Shown here: one piece after another, positions 15,882-26,600 of the stretch
How the letters are laid out: every line of letters begins with the position of its first letter
How positions within the stretch are numbered: the stretch's first letter is position 1
DNA from: Marivirga aurantiaca
GTDB taxonomy: Bacteria > Bacteroidota > Bacteroidia > Cytophagales > Cyclobacteriaceae
Assembly: GCF_016679925.1 (NCBI RefSeq)
Contig: NZ_JAEQBW010000002.1
Location: 310,001-374,000 of the forward strand
Length of the DNA stretch: 64,000 nt
Reading direction: 5' to 3'
Notes under the pieces: generated by a model
Seen by the model: the letters and a program-made list of their open reading frames with translations, nothing else
Databases searched by the model: none
Told to the model about the DNA's origin: nothing
Position numbers and translations under genes: made by a program

Positions 15882-18800
15882 TTGCTATGTATTATCGCTT
15901 TCTTCGTCTCACCGAAATCAGCTTTTACATCATCTACAGATTCTCTCATTGTTGAAAATGAAGAATCGAAAATAATTTTAGCAAAATTAGCACCCATCCC
16001 TGCTTCTGTTCACATCAAATGGGTGGGGAAACAAGACAATATTAGAAGTGTCTTGTTTCAGAAAGATCAGGGAATTTTCATTCCTGAAAACATTTCCATA
16101 ACTAATGATCCTTTAACTTCCCACATTCCAGATTTTAATAAGCGTTTTGATTTTGAAGAAACTACAGCGCTTGAAGAAGATGTTATCCAATATAATTATG
16201 ACGACAATCCTATAGATTCTATTTCTGATTATGTAAAAAGAGCACATTCCCTGTTTGAAAAAATCACAACTGAAAGTAGGTTTGTCAATTTAATTAATGC
16301 TGAGGTTGCACAGGATTTGCCTATGGGAATTAAAAAAACAATAGCAGGTTACGATTATGTAGTAGCAATTGATAGTATTTATTTTACCCCGGAAAGGTCT
16401 TTCATAGTGGCCTATATGTCATTGCCTGTTCCTGGTACTGGTATCAATTTGGCTTTTAGGGGAATAGTGCCTTTTACAAAAGAGGGAGGTATATCAGGTG
16501 TAGCTCAATTAATGTTGCTGGAGGATGTTCCGGTGCCCCTAGGGAATAAAGTAGCCTTAAATTTCTTGGCTGCCAGTGAGAGAACCTATATAGAAATTGA
16601 TTGTAACGGTTTTTTTAGCCTGTCCATAGATGCAGAAGTGGAGTTTTCCAGGGATTTATTAATCCCCGAAAATGAAGATGGCACCTTAATAACTGACAGG
16701 AGGGCCAAAGCGAGAATTCAGGTAGCAGGTTTGGATAGTTGGGATAGTTTTATTGCTTCCGTGGAGATGGAGCCATTTCAAGTGACCGGAATGGAGGGTT
16801 GGGGATTTGAGGTATCCAATGCGGTATTTGACTTTTCAGAAGTGTCCAATCATGGAGCGGTTATTTTCCCTCCTGATTATGAGTCAGTAGATTTTTTAGA
16901 GGGCAATCAAAATATGTGGACCGGTATTTTTATCGAAAGTGTGAGTGTAAGATTACCTCCTCAATTTAACAACCATTCCCAAAGAACAGCCATAAATGGT
17001 TCCAATTTAATCATTGATAAAGAAGGTTTCACAGGAACCATCAATGGTGTGAATGTTTTAAGCCTGGGCGAGGGAGATGCCAGTGGCTGGGCATTTTCAG
17101 TTGACAATGTAGCACTTGAGTTTTATAAGAACAGTTTAATTTCAGGGGATTTCAGGGGAGAGATTGTGTTGCCTATTGATAAAAAGAAAGCAGGCATAGC
17201 TTATAATGCCACCATTACCAATGCTAATTTCTATTCCATTACTGCTTCCTATAATGATAATATAGAATCTAATTTATGGGCAGCTAATATAACACTTGAC
17301 AGAAGTTCTTCATTGAATGTGACAATTTATGATGGAAAATTCATGCCATCTGCTAATTTGAATGGGACATTGAGTATTGATACCTCCATAGGGGAAGGTT
17401 CATCCTCTAAAATTTCCCTACCCTCTGTAAAATTTCAGAATCTCCATATTTCTACGGAAGCCCCTATTGTAGAAGTAGGCACTATAGAGTTCATGGGTTC
17501 AAGTAATTTCTCAAATTTCCCTCTTACTATAGTTCCTGTAGGAGTGTCTAATTATGAAAATGGGGAAATAGGATTACTGATAAATGTAACTGTTAATTTT
17601 GCCGGAGGAGAGGACTCAGGATTTGGTGCAGAAGGCCAAATTGAACTGGTAACAAGACAATTGGACACTGATCGACTGGTGAATTTTGAGTATGTAAGGA
17701 CAAACATCAATCAATTGGCAATAGATGTTAATGCAGGAGCATTCTCATTGAATGGCAGGGTAGATTTTTTTAGACAGGATCCCATCTATGGAAATGGATT
17801 TCAGGGATCAATAAGTGCAACTTTTGAACCCGGACTTGAAATTGATGCGGTGGCATTATTCGGTAATACCGGACAGTTTAGATATTGGTTTGTTGATGGT
17901 AAAGTAGTTTTCCCTGGAACCGGCTTACCTGTTTTCCCGGGATTTGCAATTTATGGTTTTGGAGGTGGGGCATATCATCATATGAAACAAGATGGTTATG
18001 CAGCTTCCAATGGATTTGAAATTGGGAAATCGTTAAGTGGTATCAAGTACATCCCGGATGCATCAACATTCATGGGTTTAAGGGCTACGGTAGTGTTAGG
18101 AACAACACCTTCGAGGGATGCCTTTACAGGTGATGCTACATTTGAACTTAGCTTTAATCAAAACTGGGGATTGATTAATGTGGGTTTCCAGGGTTATGGA
18201 GAGTTTGCTTCAGCTCCTGCTGAATTAACCGGGAGTGCATTAACTGATAAGGTATCAGGTTTTGCCAGCGGATCAGAAGATGAAGAGGGAAGCAATAGCT
18301 CAGGGGGAAGTACTGCCCAAATTACCGCAAGTATCTTTTTGAATTATGATATTCCGGCCAAAACGCTTCATGGTAACTTATCAGTATTTGTTAACATGGC
18401 CAATGGTAAAGTAAGAGGCTCAAATGAAGGTAATTTAGCAGGTGAAGCTGAAATTTATTTCTCCCCGGCAAAATGGTATATTCACATAGGGCACCCGGAT
18501 AGAAGAATAGGATTAATTTTTGCCGATTTATTTGAAACTACCAGTTATTTAATGATAGGTACTGCTATTCCGGGATTTCCTGATCCACCAGCGGAATTAC
18601 AACAATTTTTTGCAGGAAAGGATTTAGGCCTTGAAGAAGATATGGGAGAAAGAAGTTCCGGAGAAGGTTTTGCTTTTGGGGCAAGCATGCAATTTGGAAC
18701 AGGTGATCTGGAATTTTTAATGTTTTATGCCAAATTTCAGGTGGGTGCCGGTTTTGACATTATGTTGAAAAAGTATGATGAGGATGTTAGATGTGCGGGT

Positions 18801-20534
18801 TCATCCGGTAGTTTTGGTGTGAACAACTGGTATGCCAGCGGACAGGCTTATGCCTATATACAAGGAAAGGTAGGCATAAAGGTGAACCTGAGATTTTATA
18901 AAGGCAACTTTGATATATTTGATGTCGGCCTGGCTGCATTACTACAAGCTCAACTTCCCAACCCTCTCTACATGAGAGGAATGGCTGCCGGACAGTATAA
19001 TATTTTAGGGGGATTGGTGAAAGGACAATGTGATTTTGAATTTGAAATCGGGAAGCGCTGTGATATGATCGGTGGTTCTGCCATTGCTGGTGTGCAGGTG
19101 ATTTCTGAATTAACCCCTGCTAATTTTTCCGAAGATGTAAGCGTATTTAATAGTCCACAAGCTGTTTTTAACCTGCCTGTGAATCAGTCTTTTGAGTTTT
19201 CAGATGTCGATGGAGTTGTTTTTACCTACAGGATCAATCTGGACAAGCTTGAATTGAAATACGACAACCAAATAATTAACGGAATAGAAGAGTGGTCTCC
19301 CGATAATATGGTAGTTGCTTTTGATGCACATGAGATATTACCTCCGGAAAAAACAATCATTTTTAATGTGGAACTCAGCTTTGAAGAAAGAAATGCGAGT
19401 GGTCAATGGGTAGCTGTAACTGAAAATGGAGTGCCAATAAAGGAAAGCTCTTCAGTGAAGTTTATTACAGGGGAAGCCCCTCCATATATTCCGAAAGAGA
19501 ATATTGCACATATGTATCCCATAGAAAATCAATTCAATTATTATCCTAAAGAAACAAACAATGGATATGTAATCTTAAAAGACGGACAGAGTTATTTGTT
19601 TAACCATTCGTCCGATTGGGAACAAAAGCTTTTATTGACCACCAATGAAGGGTTCTCGTATGAGAGCGACATTAGCTATGCGGTAGCCGAAAAAGAAGTA
19701 AGGTTTAATATGCCTACTGATTTAAGGGCTTCTTCTATTCATTCCTTAAAGCTGATTGACAGGCCTACGGCAAGCATAGCAAATGTAGATGAAAATGTTT
19801 CACAAGTAACCACGAATGCTTATGAGGGAGAATCTGCCAATGTAGAGTTTACAACTAATGATGCTGAAGGAAGCAGGGATGTGTTACAAGTGCAGGATAT
19901 ACTGTCCTACAGCTTTAGAACAAGTGAGTATTCCACTTTTCAAGAAAAATTTAATTCAATTAGTAAATCTGCAGTATGGAAGTGGGTAGTAATGGTTGGG
20001 GTTCATGAATTGGGTGTAAATCTTAACGGGAATGAACTTTTCGATTATGCTGAGGCTACTTTGGATGAGCATGCTTTAATCCGTATTGAAGCCGATTTAA
20101 GGAATACACCCTGGTATTGGAATAAAGTACGTCCATTGGTATACTCAGGCCTTTCATCCAGTGGAATCTCTTTATCCAGAGATGAAATGCCTTTAGGTAC
20201 ACCTCCTAAATTCGGTACTTTAATTACAATGGATTATTATAAAAAGTTGACCGAAGATGAAATAGCTATAGGCGTTGCAGGATCTACCTCCACTATAGGT
20301 ACATTCAATTACTATTTACCCTATTTTATGCAACAGGATTATATGGACATAAGGACACAGGCTGCAAGTTTATCATTATCCAATAGTTCAGGGTATATCA
20401 ATAACATTCTGAATGCCACTTTTCCAACTCTCTCAAGTGGGGTTTATCCTTTAAAGATATATTATAAACTACCGGGAAGAAGCACACCATTGCGCACGAT
20501 CAACTTTAATATGGACTATAATGAGGAGGAATAA
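15882..20534 (+). CDS. Large beta-rich exported protein, 1550 aa
   Basis: No known family is recognised. From TTG 15882 the protein begins LCIIAFFVSPKSAFTSS, the hydrophobic core and cleavage region of a signal peptide but without the usual positively charged front, so the true start is uncertain. The frame stays open upstream to about 15813 without an ATG. Residues ~130-900 alternate short beta strands with Gly/Asn turns (for example FTGTINGVNVLSLGEGDASGW). Residues ~600-1080 are Gly-rich, as in secreted beta solenoids or barrels (GFAIYGFGGGAYHH). The tail has Ig/sandwich-like character. It is the first gene of the packed operon, overlapping the next gene by 14 nt, and is probably a surface or periplasmic structural component. 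Confidence 0.8.
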   Translation: MLCIIAFFVSPKSAFTSSTDSLIVENEESKIILAKLAPIPASVHIKWVGKQDNIRSVLFQKDQGIFIPENISITNDPLTSHIPDFNKRFDFEETTALEEDVIQYNYDDNPIDSISDYVKRAHSLFEKITTESRFVNLINAEVAQDLPMGIKKTIAGYDYVVAIDSIYFTPERSFIVAYMSLPVPGTGINLAFRGIVPFTKEGGISGVAQLMLLEDVPVPLGNKVALNFLAASERTYIEIDCNGFFSLSIDAEVEFSRDLLIPENEDGTLITDRRAKARIQVAGLDSWDSFIASVEMEPFQVTGMEGWGFEVSNAVFDFSEVSNHGAVIFPPDYESVDFLEGNQNMWTGIFIESVSVRLPPQFNNHSQRTAINGSNLIIDKEGFTGTINGVNVLSLGEGDASGWAFSVDNVALEFYKNSLISGDFRGEIVLPIDKKKAGIAYNATITNANFYSITASYNDNIESNLWAANITLDRSSSLNVTIYDGKFMPSANLNGTLSIDTSIGEGSSSKISLPSVKFQNLHISTEAPIVEVGTIEFMGSSNFSNFPLTIVPVGVSNYENGEIGLLINVTVNFAGGEDSGFGAEGQIELVTRQLDTDRLVNFEYVRTNINQLAIDVNAGAFSLNGRVDFFRQDPIYGNGFQGSISATFEPGLEIDAVALFGNTGQFRYWFVDGKVVFPGTGLPVFPGFAIYGFGGGAYHHMKQDGYAASNGFEIGKSLSGIKYIPDASTFMGLRATVVLGTTPSRDAFTGDATFELSFNQNWGLINVGFQGYGEFASAPAELTGSALTDKVSGFASGSEDEEGSNSSGGSTAQITASIFLNYDIPAKTLHGNLSVFVNMANGKVRGSNEGNLAGEAEIYFSPAKWYIHIGHPDRRIGLIFADLFETTSYLMIGTAIPGFPDPPAELQQFFAGKDLGLEEDMGERSSGEGFAFGASMQFGTGDLEFLMFYAKFQVGAGFDIMLKKYDEDVRCAGSSGSFGVNNWYASGQAYAYIQGKVGIKVNLRFYKGNFDIFDVGLAALLQAQLPNPLYMRGMAAGQYNILGGLVKGQCDFEFEIGKRCDMIGGSAIAGVQVISELTPANFSEDVSVFNSPQAVFNLPVNQSFEFSDVDGVVFTYRINLDKLELKYDNQIINGIEEWSPDNMVVAFDAHEILPPEKTIIFNVELSFEERNASGQWVAVTENGVPIKESSSVKFITGEAPPYIPKENIAHMYPIENQFNYYPKETNNGYVILKDGQSYLFNHSSDWEQKLLLTTNEGFSYESDISYAVAEKEVRFNMPTDLRASSIHSLKLIDRPTASIANVDENVSQVTTNAYEGESANVEFTTNDAEGSRDVLQVQDILSYSFRTSEYSTFQEKFNSISKSAVWKWVVMVGVHELGVNLNGNELFDYAEATLDEHALIRIEADLRNTPWYWNKVRPLVYSGLSSSGISLSRDEMPLGTPPKFGTLITMDYYKKLTEDEIAIGVAGSTSTIGTFNYYLPYFMQQDYMDIRTQAASLSLSNSSGYINNILNATFPTLSSGVYPLKIYYKLPGRSTPLRTINFNMDYNEEE

Positions 20535-22617
20535 GTACATCATCATATTGATTTTTGCCTGTTGGGGGTTACCACTTAGTGGAATACTTGCACAAGCTCC
20601 TTCTGTGCAAAAAGAGGTGAAAGGTGTAAAAGTAATAGCCAATGTAAAAGATGATGGAATCCATTTAAGATGGGCACCTACATCAGCCGTACTCTGGAGT
20701 TTAGGAAATACGAAGGGCTATAAAATATATAGGTATACTATTAAAGTAGATGGTGAAATTACGGATGACAAGGAATTCACAGATTTAACACCCAATAAAA
20801 TCACCTACCGACCGGAAGCCGATTGGGAAGCTATTATTAACGAACCCTATGCACCCGTGGCAGCCCAGGCTTTGTTTGGTGAAACCTTTACTATTAGCAG
20901 GCAGGGAAGCCCTAATATGATGGAAGCTATCAATAAATCCAGGGAGGAAGAGTCAAGGTTTAGTTTTAGCTTGTTAGCCGCAGATCTGTCACCCATAACA
21001 GCAGAATACTCAGGCTTATATTTTGTGGACAAGGAAGTTCAAAAGAACAAGACCTATTTATACAAAGTATTCATACCTGAATCCACTAAGCCACTGGATA
21101 CAGGAATGGTGTACCTAAGTGCCAATGAAATGGTGAAGTTGCCGAGGATCAAATCATTGAAGGCGGAGTTTGGAGACAGATCTGCAAAGTTGGAGTGGAA
21201 TACTACTTATGGCTTTGAATACTATACCGCTTACAATGTGGAAAGATCAACTGATAGTATCCATTTTGAGCAAATAAATGAGAGACCCCTGGTGAATGCA
21301 GGTTTCGATAGAAACAAGCCGGTGAATTTATTGTATGCAGCTGATTCATTGCCTGAAAACAAGACCACTTATTATTATAGGGTAAAGGGAATTAGTCCCT
21401 TTGGGGAGGAAGGTCCCGGTTCCAACATGGTAAAAGGTGAAGGAAAAGTGAAGTTACAGGTAAAGCCTTTCAATATTGCGCACACTTATAATGAAGAAGG
21501 AAATATTCTTTTAAGTTGGGAGTTTGATGAGGGTTTTGAGTACATGATTGAAGGTTTTCATATTGTAAGGGTGGAAAATCTGGACAAGGGTAAGGTGGTG
21601 AAATTAAATGATGCACCCATCCGGGCAGATAAGCGTAGCTTTCTGGATAACCAACCGTTAACTTCCAACTATTATCAAATAATTGCAGCCTCAAAGCACG
21701 GGGATATGCAGGCTTCTGTTACCCATATGGCGCAAACAGAAGATAGTATCCCTCCTGCACCAACGCGTATTATTAAAGTAGAAGTGGATACCAGCGGAGT
21801 AGCTAAGATAAACTGGCACCGAAATACCGAACCGGATTTTTATGGCTATAAAGTAATGAAAGCTTATGACCGAACAGCGGAATTCAGTTTAATTAATGGG
21901 CAGATTTTGAAGGATTCGGTTTATGTGGATACCTTAAACCTAAACAGGATTACCAGGAAAGTATTTTATAAAATTATTAGCCTGGATAAGCATTACAATC
22001 ACTCAAAATCATCGCATATATTTGAAGCCACTTTTCCTGATGTGGTGGCACCGGTTAGCCCTGTGCTCAATAAAGTATTGCAGGATTCTCTGGGAGTAGC
22101 TTTGTACTGGCAAAATAGCAGCAGCAAGGATATTAGGGCCAATTTGATTTACAGGAAAGAAGGAGGGAGAAAAAACTGGAAATTGGTGCATGCCATGAGT
22201 GGGAAAGATTCCATCTGGCATGACAGAGATCTGACCAACAATATAACCTATCACTATACATTGATTGCTGTCGATTCGGCCGGCAATGAATCAGCCCCTC
22301 AAAGAGCGCTCCCGATAACTTATAAGGATTTCCAATTAAAGGAAGGGATTAAATTTTTCAGTTTGGAGGCAAACAGGAAAGAGAAATTTATAAGTGTTGA
22401 ATGGGAGTTATCAAAAAATAAAGAAATACACAGTATAGAGCTTTACCGTGGAGATGAAACTACACCGCTAAGGCATTTTATGAAAATAACGCCTGATGAA
22501 GGTATTTACATTGATAAAAAGTTAGTGGTAAACACTTCCTATAAATATGCACTAAGGGTAAAGTATGAAGACGGAACCCTCTCAAAAATCAGCCAAATTA
22601 AAGAAATTAAATATTAA
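20521..22617 (+). CDS. Fibronectin type III-like exported protein
   Basis: 698 aa with a signal peptide (MRRNKYIIILIFACWGLPLSGILAQ). Several Fn3-like modules follow, recognisable by repeats of Y-x-V-x-R followed by Y-Y-Y-R-V/K-x-I: for example AYNVERSTDSIHFEQINERP with TTYYYRVKGISPFGEEGPG, then FHIVRVENLD, FYGYKVMKAYDR with KVFYKIISLDKHYN, and NLIYRKEGGRKNWKLVH with ITYHYTLIAVDSAGNES. No enzyme domain and no T9SS C-terminal domain are evident. The start ATG lies inside the last codons of the preceding gene, so the two are translationally coupled. It is probably a periplasmic or surface partner of the giant proteins in the operon. Confidence 0.85.
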   Translation: MRRNKYIIILIFACWGLPLSGILAQAPSVQKEVKGVKVIANVKDDGIHLRWAPTSAVLWSLGNTKGYKIYRYTIKVDGEITDDKEFTDLTPNKITYRPEADWEAIINEPYAPVAAQALFGETFTISRQGSPNMMEAINKSREEESRFSFSLLAADLSPITAEYSGLYFVDKEVQKNKTYLYKVFIPESTKPLDTGMVYLSANEMVKLPRIKSLKAEFGDRSAKLEWNTTYGFEYYTAYNVERSTDSIHFEQINERPLVNAGFDRNKPVNLLYAADSLPENKTTYYYRVKGISPFGEEGPGSNMVKGEGKVKLQVKPFNIAHTYNEEGNILLSWEFDEGFEYMIEGFHIVRVENLDKGKVVKLNDAPIRADKRSFLDNQPLTSNYYQIIAASKHGDMQASVTHMAQTEDSIPPAPTRIIKVEVDTSGVAKINWHRNTEPDFYGYKVMKAYDRTAEFSLINGQILKDSVYVDTLNLNRITRKVFYKIISLDKHYNHSKSSHIFEATFPDVVAPVSPVLNKVLQDSLGVALYWQNSSSKDIRANLIYRKEGGRKNWKLVHAMSGKDSIWHDRDLTNNITYHYTLIAVDSAGNESAPQRALPITYKDFQLKEGIKFFSLEANRKEKFISVEWELSKNKEIHSIELYRGDETTPLRHFMKITPDEGIYIDKKLVVNTSYKYALRVKYEDGTLSKISQIKEIKY

Positions 22618-22621
22618 GGAT

Positions 22622-23626
22622 ATGAAGAATATAATTTACGTATTAGCTAGTTTTCTGCTTTTAGCTTGTGATCCCGGAGAAGTTCCGAAATCACCTAACC
22701 TGGGTTTTGTGGATATGCAATTAAATAATATGGAAAGGAATGGGGATCAGATGGAATATAGTATCAAAGTTAGGCCGAAAGATACAATTGATCTTTCATT
22801 TGAAATAAGAGTGAAGTATCAGTATGAAACTGTCCGTTTAGACTCCATTGTAGCGGTCCCGGAATATGATCAAAATTATACCGGACATCAGGATGTTATC
22901 AACCTATTTAATGATAAGTTGTCATTTACCTTAATTCCGGAATTAGCTATTGGAAATCAAAATTCTATAGAGGAATTAAGAATAATAATGCCTGATTTCG
23001 ATTTAGATTCTGATGTATATAATCATATCGGTCTTCGATGGGTTTTTACATTATATGGTTCTCATACCGAGCAAATTACTAATGATGATGAACCAATAGA
23101 ACCATCCTCTGCTGAAGTAGGTATTGAGATTGAGAATTCTTATACAAATTATAAATTCAGACTCTACAATAATTATGTAGGCAAAGATCCCAATGATAGT
23201 ACGGGAGTGGGGTATAATCCTATTACCAGGGAATATATTCATGACTTATGTGCCCTTTACAGTAGTAGCGAAACAGAATGCTCAATAGGTCAAGCCCTAT
23301 TGATCAATCTCACCTACGATGAAAATTTTAATATGGAAGGCAAAGTATTTATACCGGCTTTTGGATTTGGGCAAAATATCACAAATTTATACGAATTCAT
23401 ACTTTCTGAGGGAAACAGTTTCAATTGGGAGAGGCTACATTTGCTGGAATCTTATGACAGATATATTACCAGTTCTAGGCATATAGTAGATGTAGAAATT
23501 GGACTTGAAATATTTATTTTAAGGAGTTCTAATGAAGTTGCTTTAAGAGTAACTGATATTGTAGAAGGCGGTCTGGAAAGTTATGTAGAATTTGAGGTGG
23601 CCATTAATAATGCGGATTTTAAATAG
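22622..23626 (+). CDS. Hypothetical lipoprotein in the surface operon
   Basis: 334 aa from ATG 22622, four nt after the preceding stop. MKNIIYVLASFLLLACDPGE is a textbook lipobox (LLAC); Asp at +2 is frequent here. The mature part is acidic and beta-rich and not assignable to a known family. A pair of Cys lies at HDLCALYSSSETECSIGQ. Its place between the Fn3 protein and the SprB adhesin suggests an outer-membrane-anchored accessory to assembly or display, which is inference. Confidence 0.8.
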   Translation: MKNIIYVLASFLLLACDPGEVPKSPNLGFVDMQLNNMERNGDQMEYSIKVRPKDTIDLSFEIRVKYQYETVRLDSIVAVPEYDQNYTGHQDVINLFNDKLSFTLIPELAIGNQNSIEELRIIMPDFDLDSDVYNHIGLRWVFTLYGSHTEQITNDDEPIEPSSAEVGIEIENSYTNYKFRLYNNYVGKDPNDSTGVGYNPITREYIHDLCALYSSSETECSIGQALLINLTYDENFNMEGKVFIPAFGFGQNITNLYEFILSEGNSFNWERLHLLESYDRYITSSRHIVDVEIGLEIFILRSSNEVALRVTDIVEGGLESYVEFEVAINNADFK

Positions 23627-23631
23627 CTTTT

Positions 23632-26600
23632 ATGATTAATACAACTACTTGCCCTAAGCTGTTTCTTATACTATTTTTTGTTTTATTAATCAATAATAAG
23701 GCGTTTCCCCAGGCACCTGCTTATGGTGAATTAAAAGTGACAGTAAAACTTAATAGGGTCTATTCCAATGCATGGGATGATTGTAATACCAATAATAGAC
23801 ATAGCTGGTATTATACGTTTAAACATATTGGACCCACCAATTTTTTGGTGGAAAAATGTATCAATAAGAGAAATAAGGATAGAAACTATTATTATACATT
23901 AAATAGTACTGAATCATTATTATATGATGAAATATTATCTAGTGAGTCATTACCCCAATTTGATTTTCATTTTGTAGGATATGAGGATCAGAAGGACGAA
24001 TTTGATAATTGCCCTCCTAATTCAGATGACTTAAGTGGCGGGTGCTGGTTAGTGTATAATAGGTCGGATGGCAGACCAGATGCAGTAACTGATAATGAAA
24101 CCATCAATATCAATAATTTTAAATTAGGAACTACTACGATTCAGGTAGGTTCAGGATACTTTAAAGGCTGGTTGACAGTTACATTAACAGCAGGAAGCCC
24201 AACCGGATTAAAAACAGAAGTTGAAAATTTAGGTAATGCTGGAGATAGAGAGTATGAGGGTAATGGTAATAATGAAAACATAGAATTTGTACCCTTTGTC
24301 AACAACGCCCAGATTTGCGAAACGAGAGATGCTCAATTACTAATCCCAAAGCCGGCTAATTCAACTTTATTTGAGGGTGGTGGCTTTCAATTTAAGATTG
24401 AATCCAATAAGGAAGGGGAGGAGGACGTCACTTACACCTATGAGGTAAAATATAAAGATGGAACCGGCTTTGAAGAGCAACAACGAATGCAAGCCCAGAG
24501 CGCACAAGCCCCCCCTCAATGCGAAGGAGAATATACCAATTATTGCGGCAGTTATTCCTATGATCCCAGTTGCCAGGAATGTGTAACAACAGAACACCGG
24601 ACGCCTAAATGGAGAACTGAAAAAACAATGGGAATAGAGAGTTTAGAGGTAAATTCAGATGGACTCTATAAAGTAGACTTACCAAATCTTACCCGCTATG
24701 GTTCCCAGTCAAGAACCAAAATAAAGTATAAGGTAACCATTGTTAAAAATGGCGGATCAAGTACAGCATCACCTTCAACCGCACCTATCACCATTAATGC
24801 CCCTGAGCCTGTTTTGCACAGTTCAGTAGCTGATGGCAGGATCAATGATTTTGCTTTTAATTATGTAACTGAATATGCTCACATTGCCGATACCATTCCT
24901 ACTCCATTCTCAGGTCCGATAAAGGGAGGAAAAGAGGGAAATAAAGTGCCCGGGCCTATTGATGGAGGATTGGATCCAGTTCCGCCAAGTGCTCCTACTC
25001 CCACCTTAATTGTTGATCATATAGCTGATTCTGAAGCATCCAACGCAAGTGGGAAAATCACCATTCATAAAGTAGCCAGCGGCACAGGTACGTATAATTT
25101 CTATCTCCGCAGAATGGAATCCAATGATCCTGATATTACTGTAGGCACCAAAACTACCTATAATATTGATGGAGTAACTGCTTCTGATTTCCCTGTGGCT
25201 TTTCCAGATGATTCTAAACAAGGGGGAGTACTGGCAGAGGGAAAGTATATTTTAGTGGTTGAAAATGTGCAGGAGGGTTATGATTTATGCTATAGCTTCT
25301 ATGATTTGATCATTCGGGAACCTGAGGCACCTTTGAATTTTAATTTTGTCGATGAAATAGATCTTGCTAATCCTTCAGTAAATTCCGGTGCTTTAAGTGC
25401 TTCAGTAAGTGGTGGCGTTGGCCCTTATTGGTTTTACCTGACTAATACTGCTGGTGTAATACAGAAAAGTATTCGCAGCGAATCTGCAGGGACAGTTGTG
25501 TTCGATGAATTAGGTATCGGCAATTATAAACTTTTTGTAAAAGATACTTTAGGTGTTACCAGACATAATGACAATACATATAACATTAGTGCTCCGAGTA
25601 TATCAAATATTATTTTACCTGATGAGGAAGATGAAATAAATGGGACTGTATATTATACAAAATGTCATTCAGAAACTACTGATGTTTCAATTAGTCTTAG
25701 TATCCCAAATCATGCCCCAGTAGAATTTAAACTTGGGACAAGTTCTTCAAATTTGTTGTTGAATGAACCTATTGAAGATGGCAACAATGATGTTACTATA
25801 TCTGAGACGGGAGTTTATTCTTTATATGGAAGGCCTACTGATCCAGAAGGTGAATGGTTTAGGTTCGAAGCCGATATAATTGATTTTACAAAGCCTCCAA
25901 GTCTTAATACTCCTTCAATTAATAATATTAATCATGAAGATTACAGGATTTCCTGCCATGATGCAGATGATGGGCGTTTGGTTATATCAGGTTTGAGCGG
26001 TGGTGTGGGTACTAAAACATTACAGTTAAAACGATATTCTACAGGTTCTAGTGTTGTTACACTTGATACAATAGATTTTACGGGCACTACTGCAACCATA
26101 ACGGGCTTAAAAAGTAACGAGAGTGAAACATATACTCTTCTATTAACAGATGAATTAGGTTGTGAAAAAGAAACTGCTAATATATCTTTTACCAATCCGG
26201 CTATTTTAGCTGTTGGTACTCCTACTCCAGTACCTGTTGCTGGTAATCACCATGCTAAATGTTATGATCATGAAATTCAAATTAATGTAACTTTTGATGG
26301 TGGGTGGACTTCCACCATTACAAATGATGATGATGATAGCTATTATGTAGAAATAAGAAGCAACAGAAGTACGATAATACGTGAAGTGACAAGTTTTAAT
26401 GCTACTGGATTTAAAACCCCTCGCTTACCATCTAACACCTATTTTCTTCGTGTTTATGACGATGCTGTAGATCCAAATTGCTTTGTAGATTCAGAAGAAT
26501 TTCAAATAGTTACTCCTTCTCATGAACTTAGATTCTTTTCTGGTGTTGGAAAAAAAAGATATTCTGGCTACAATGTAAGTTGTTACAATGCCTCGAATGG

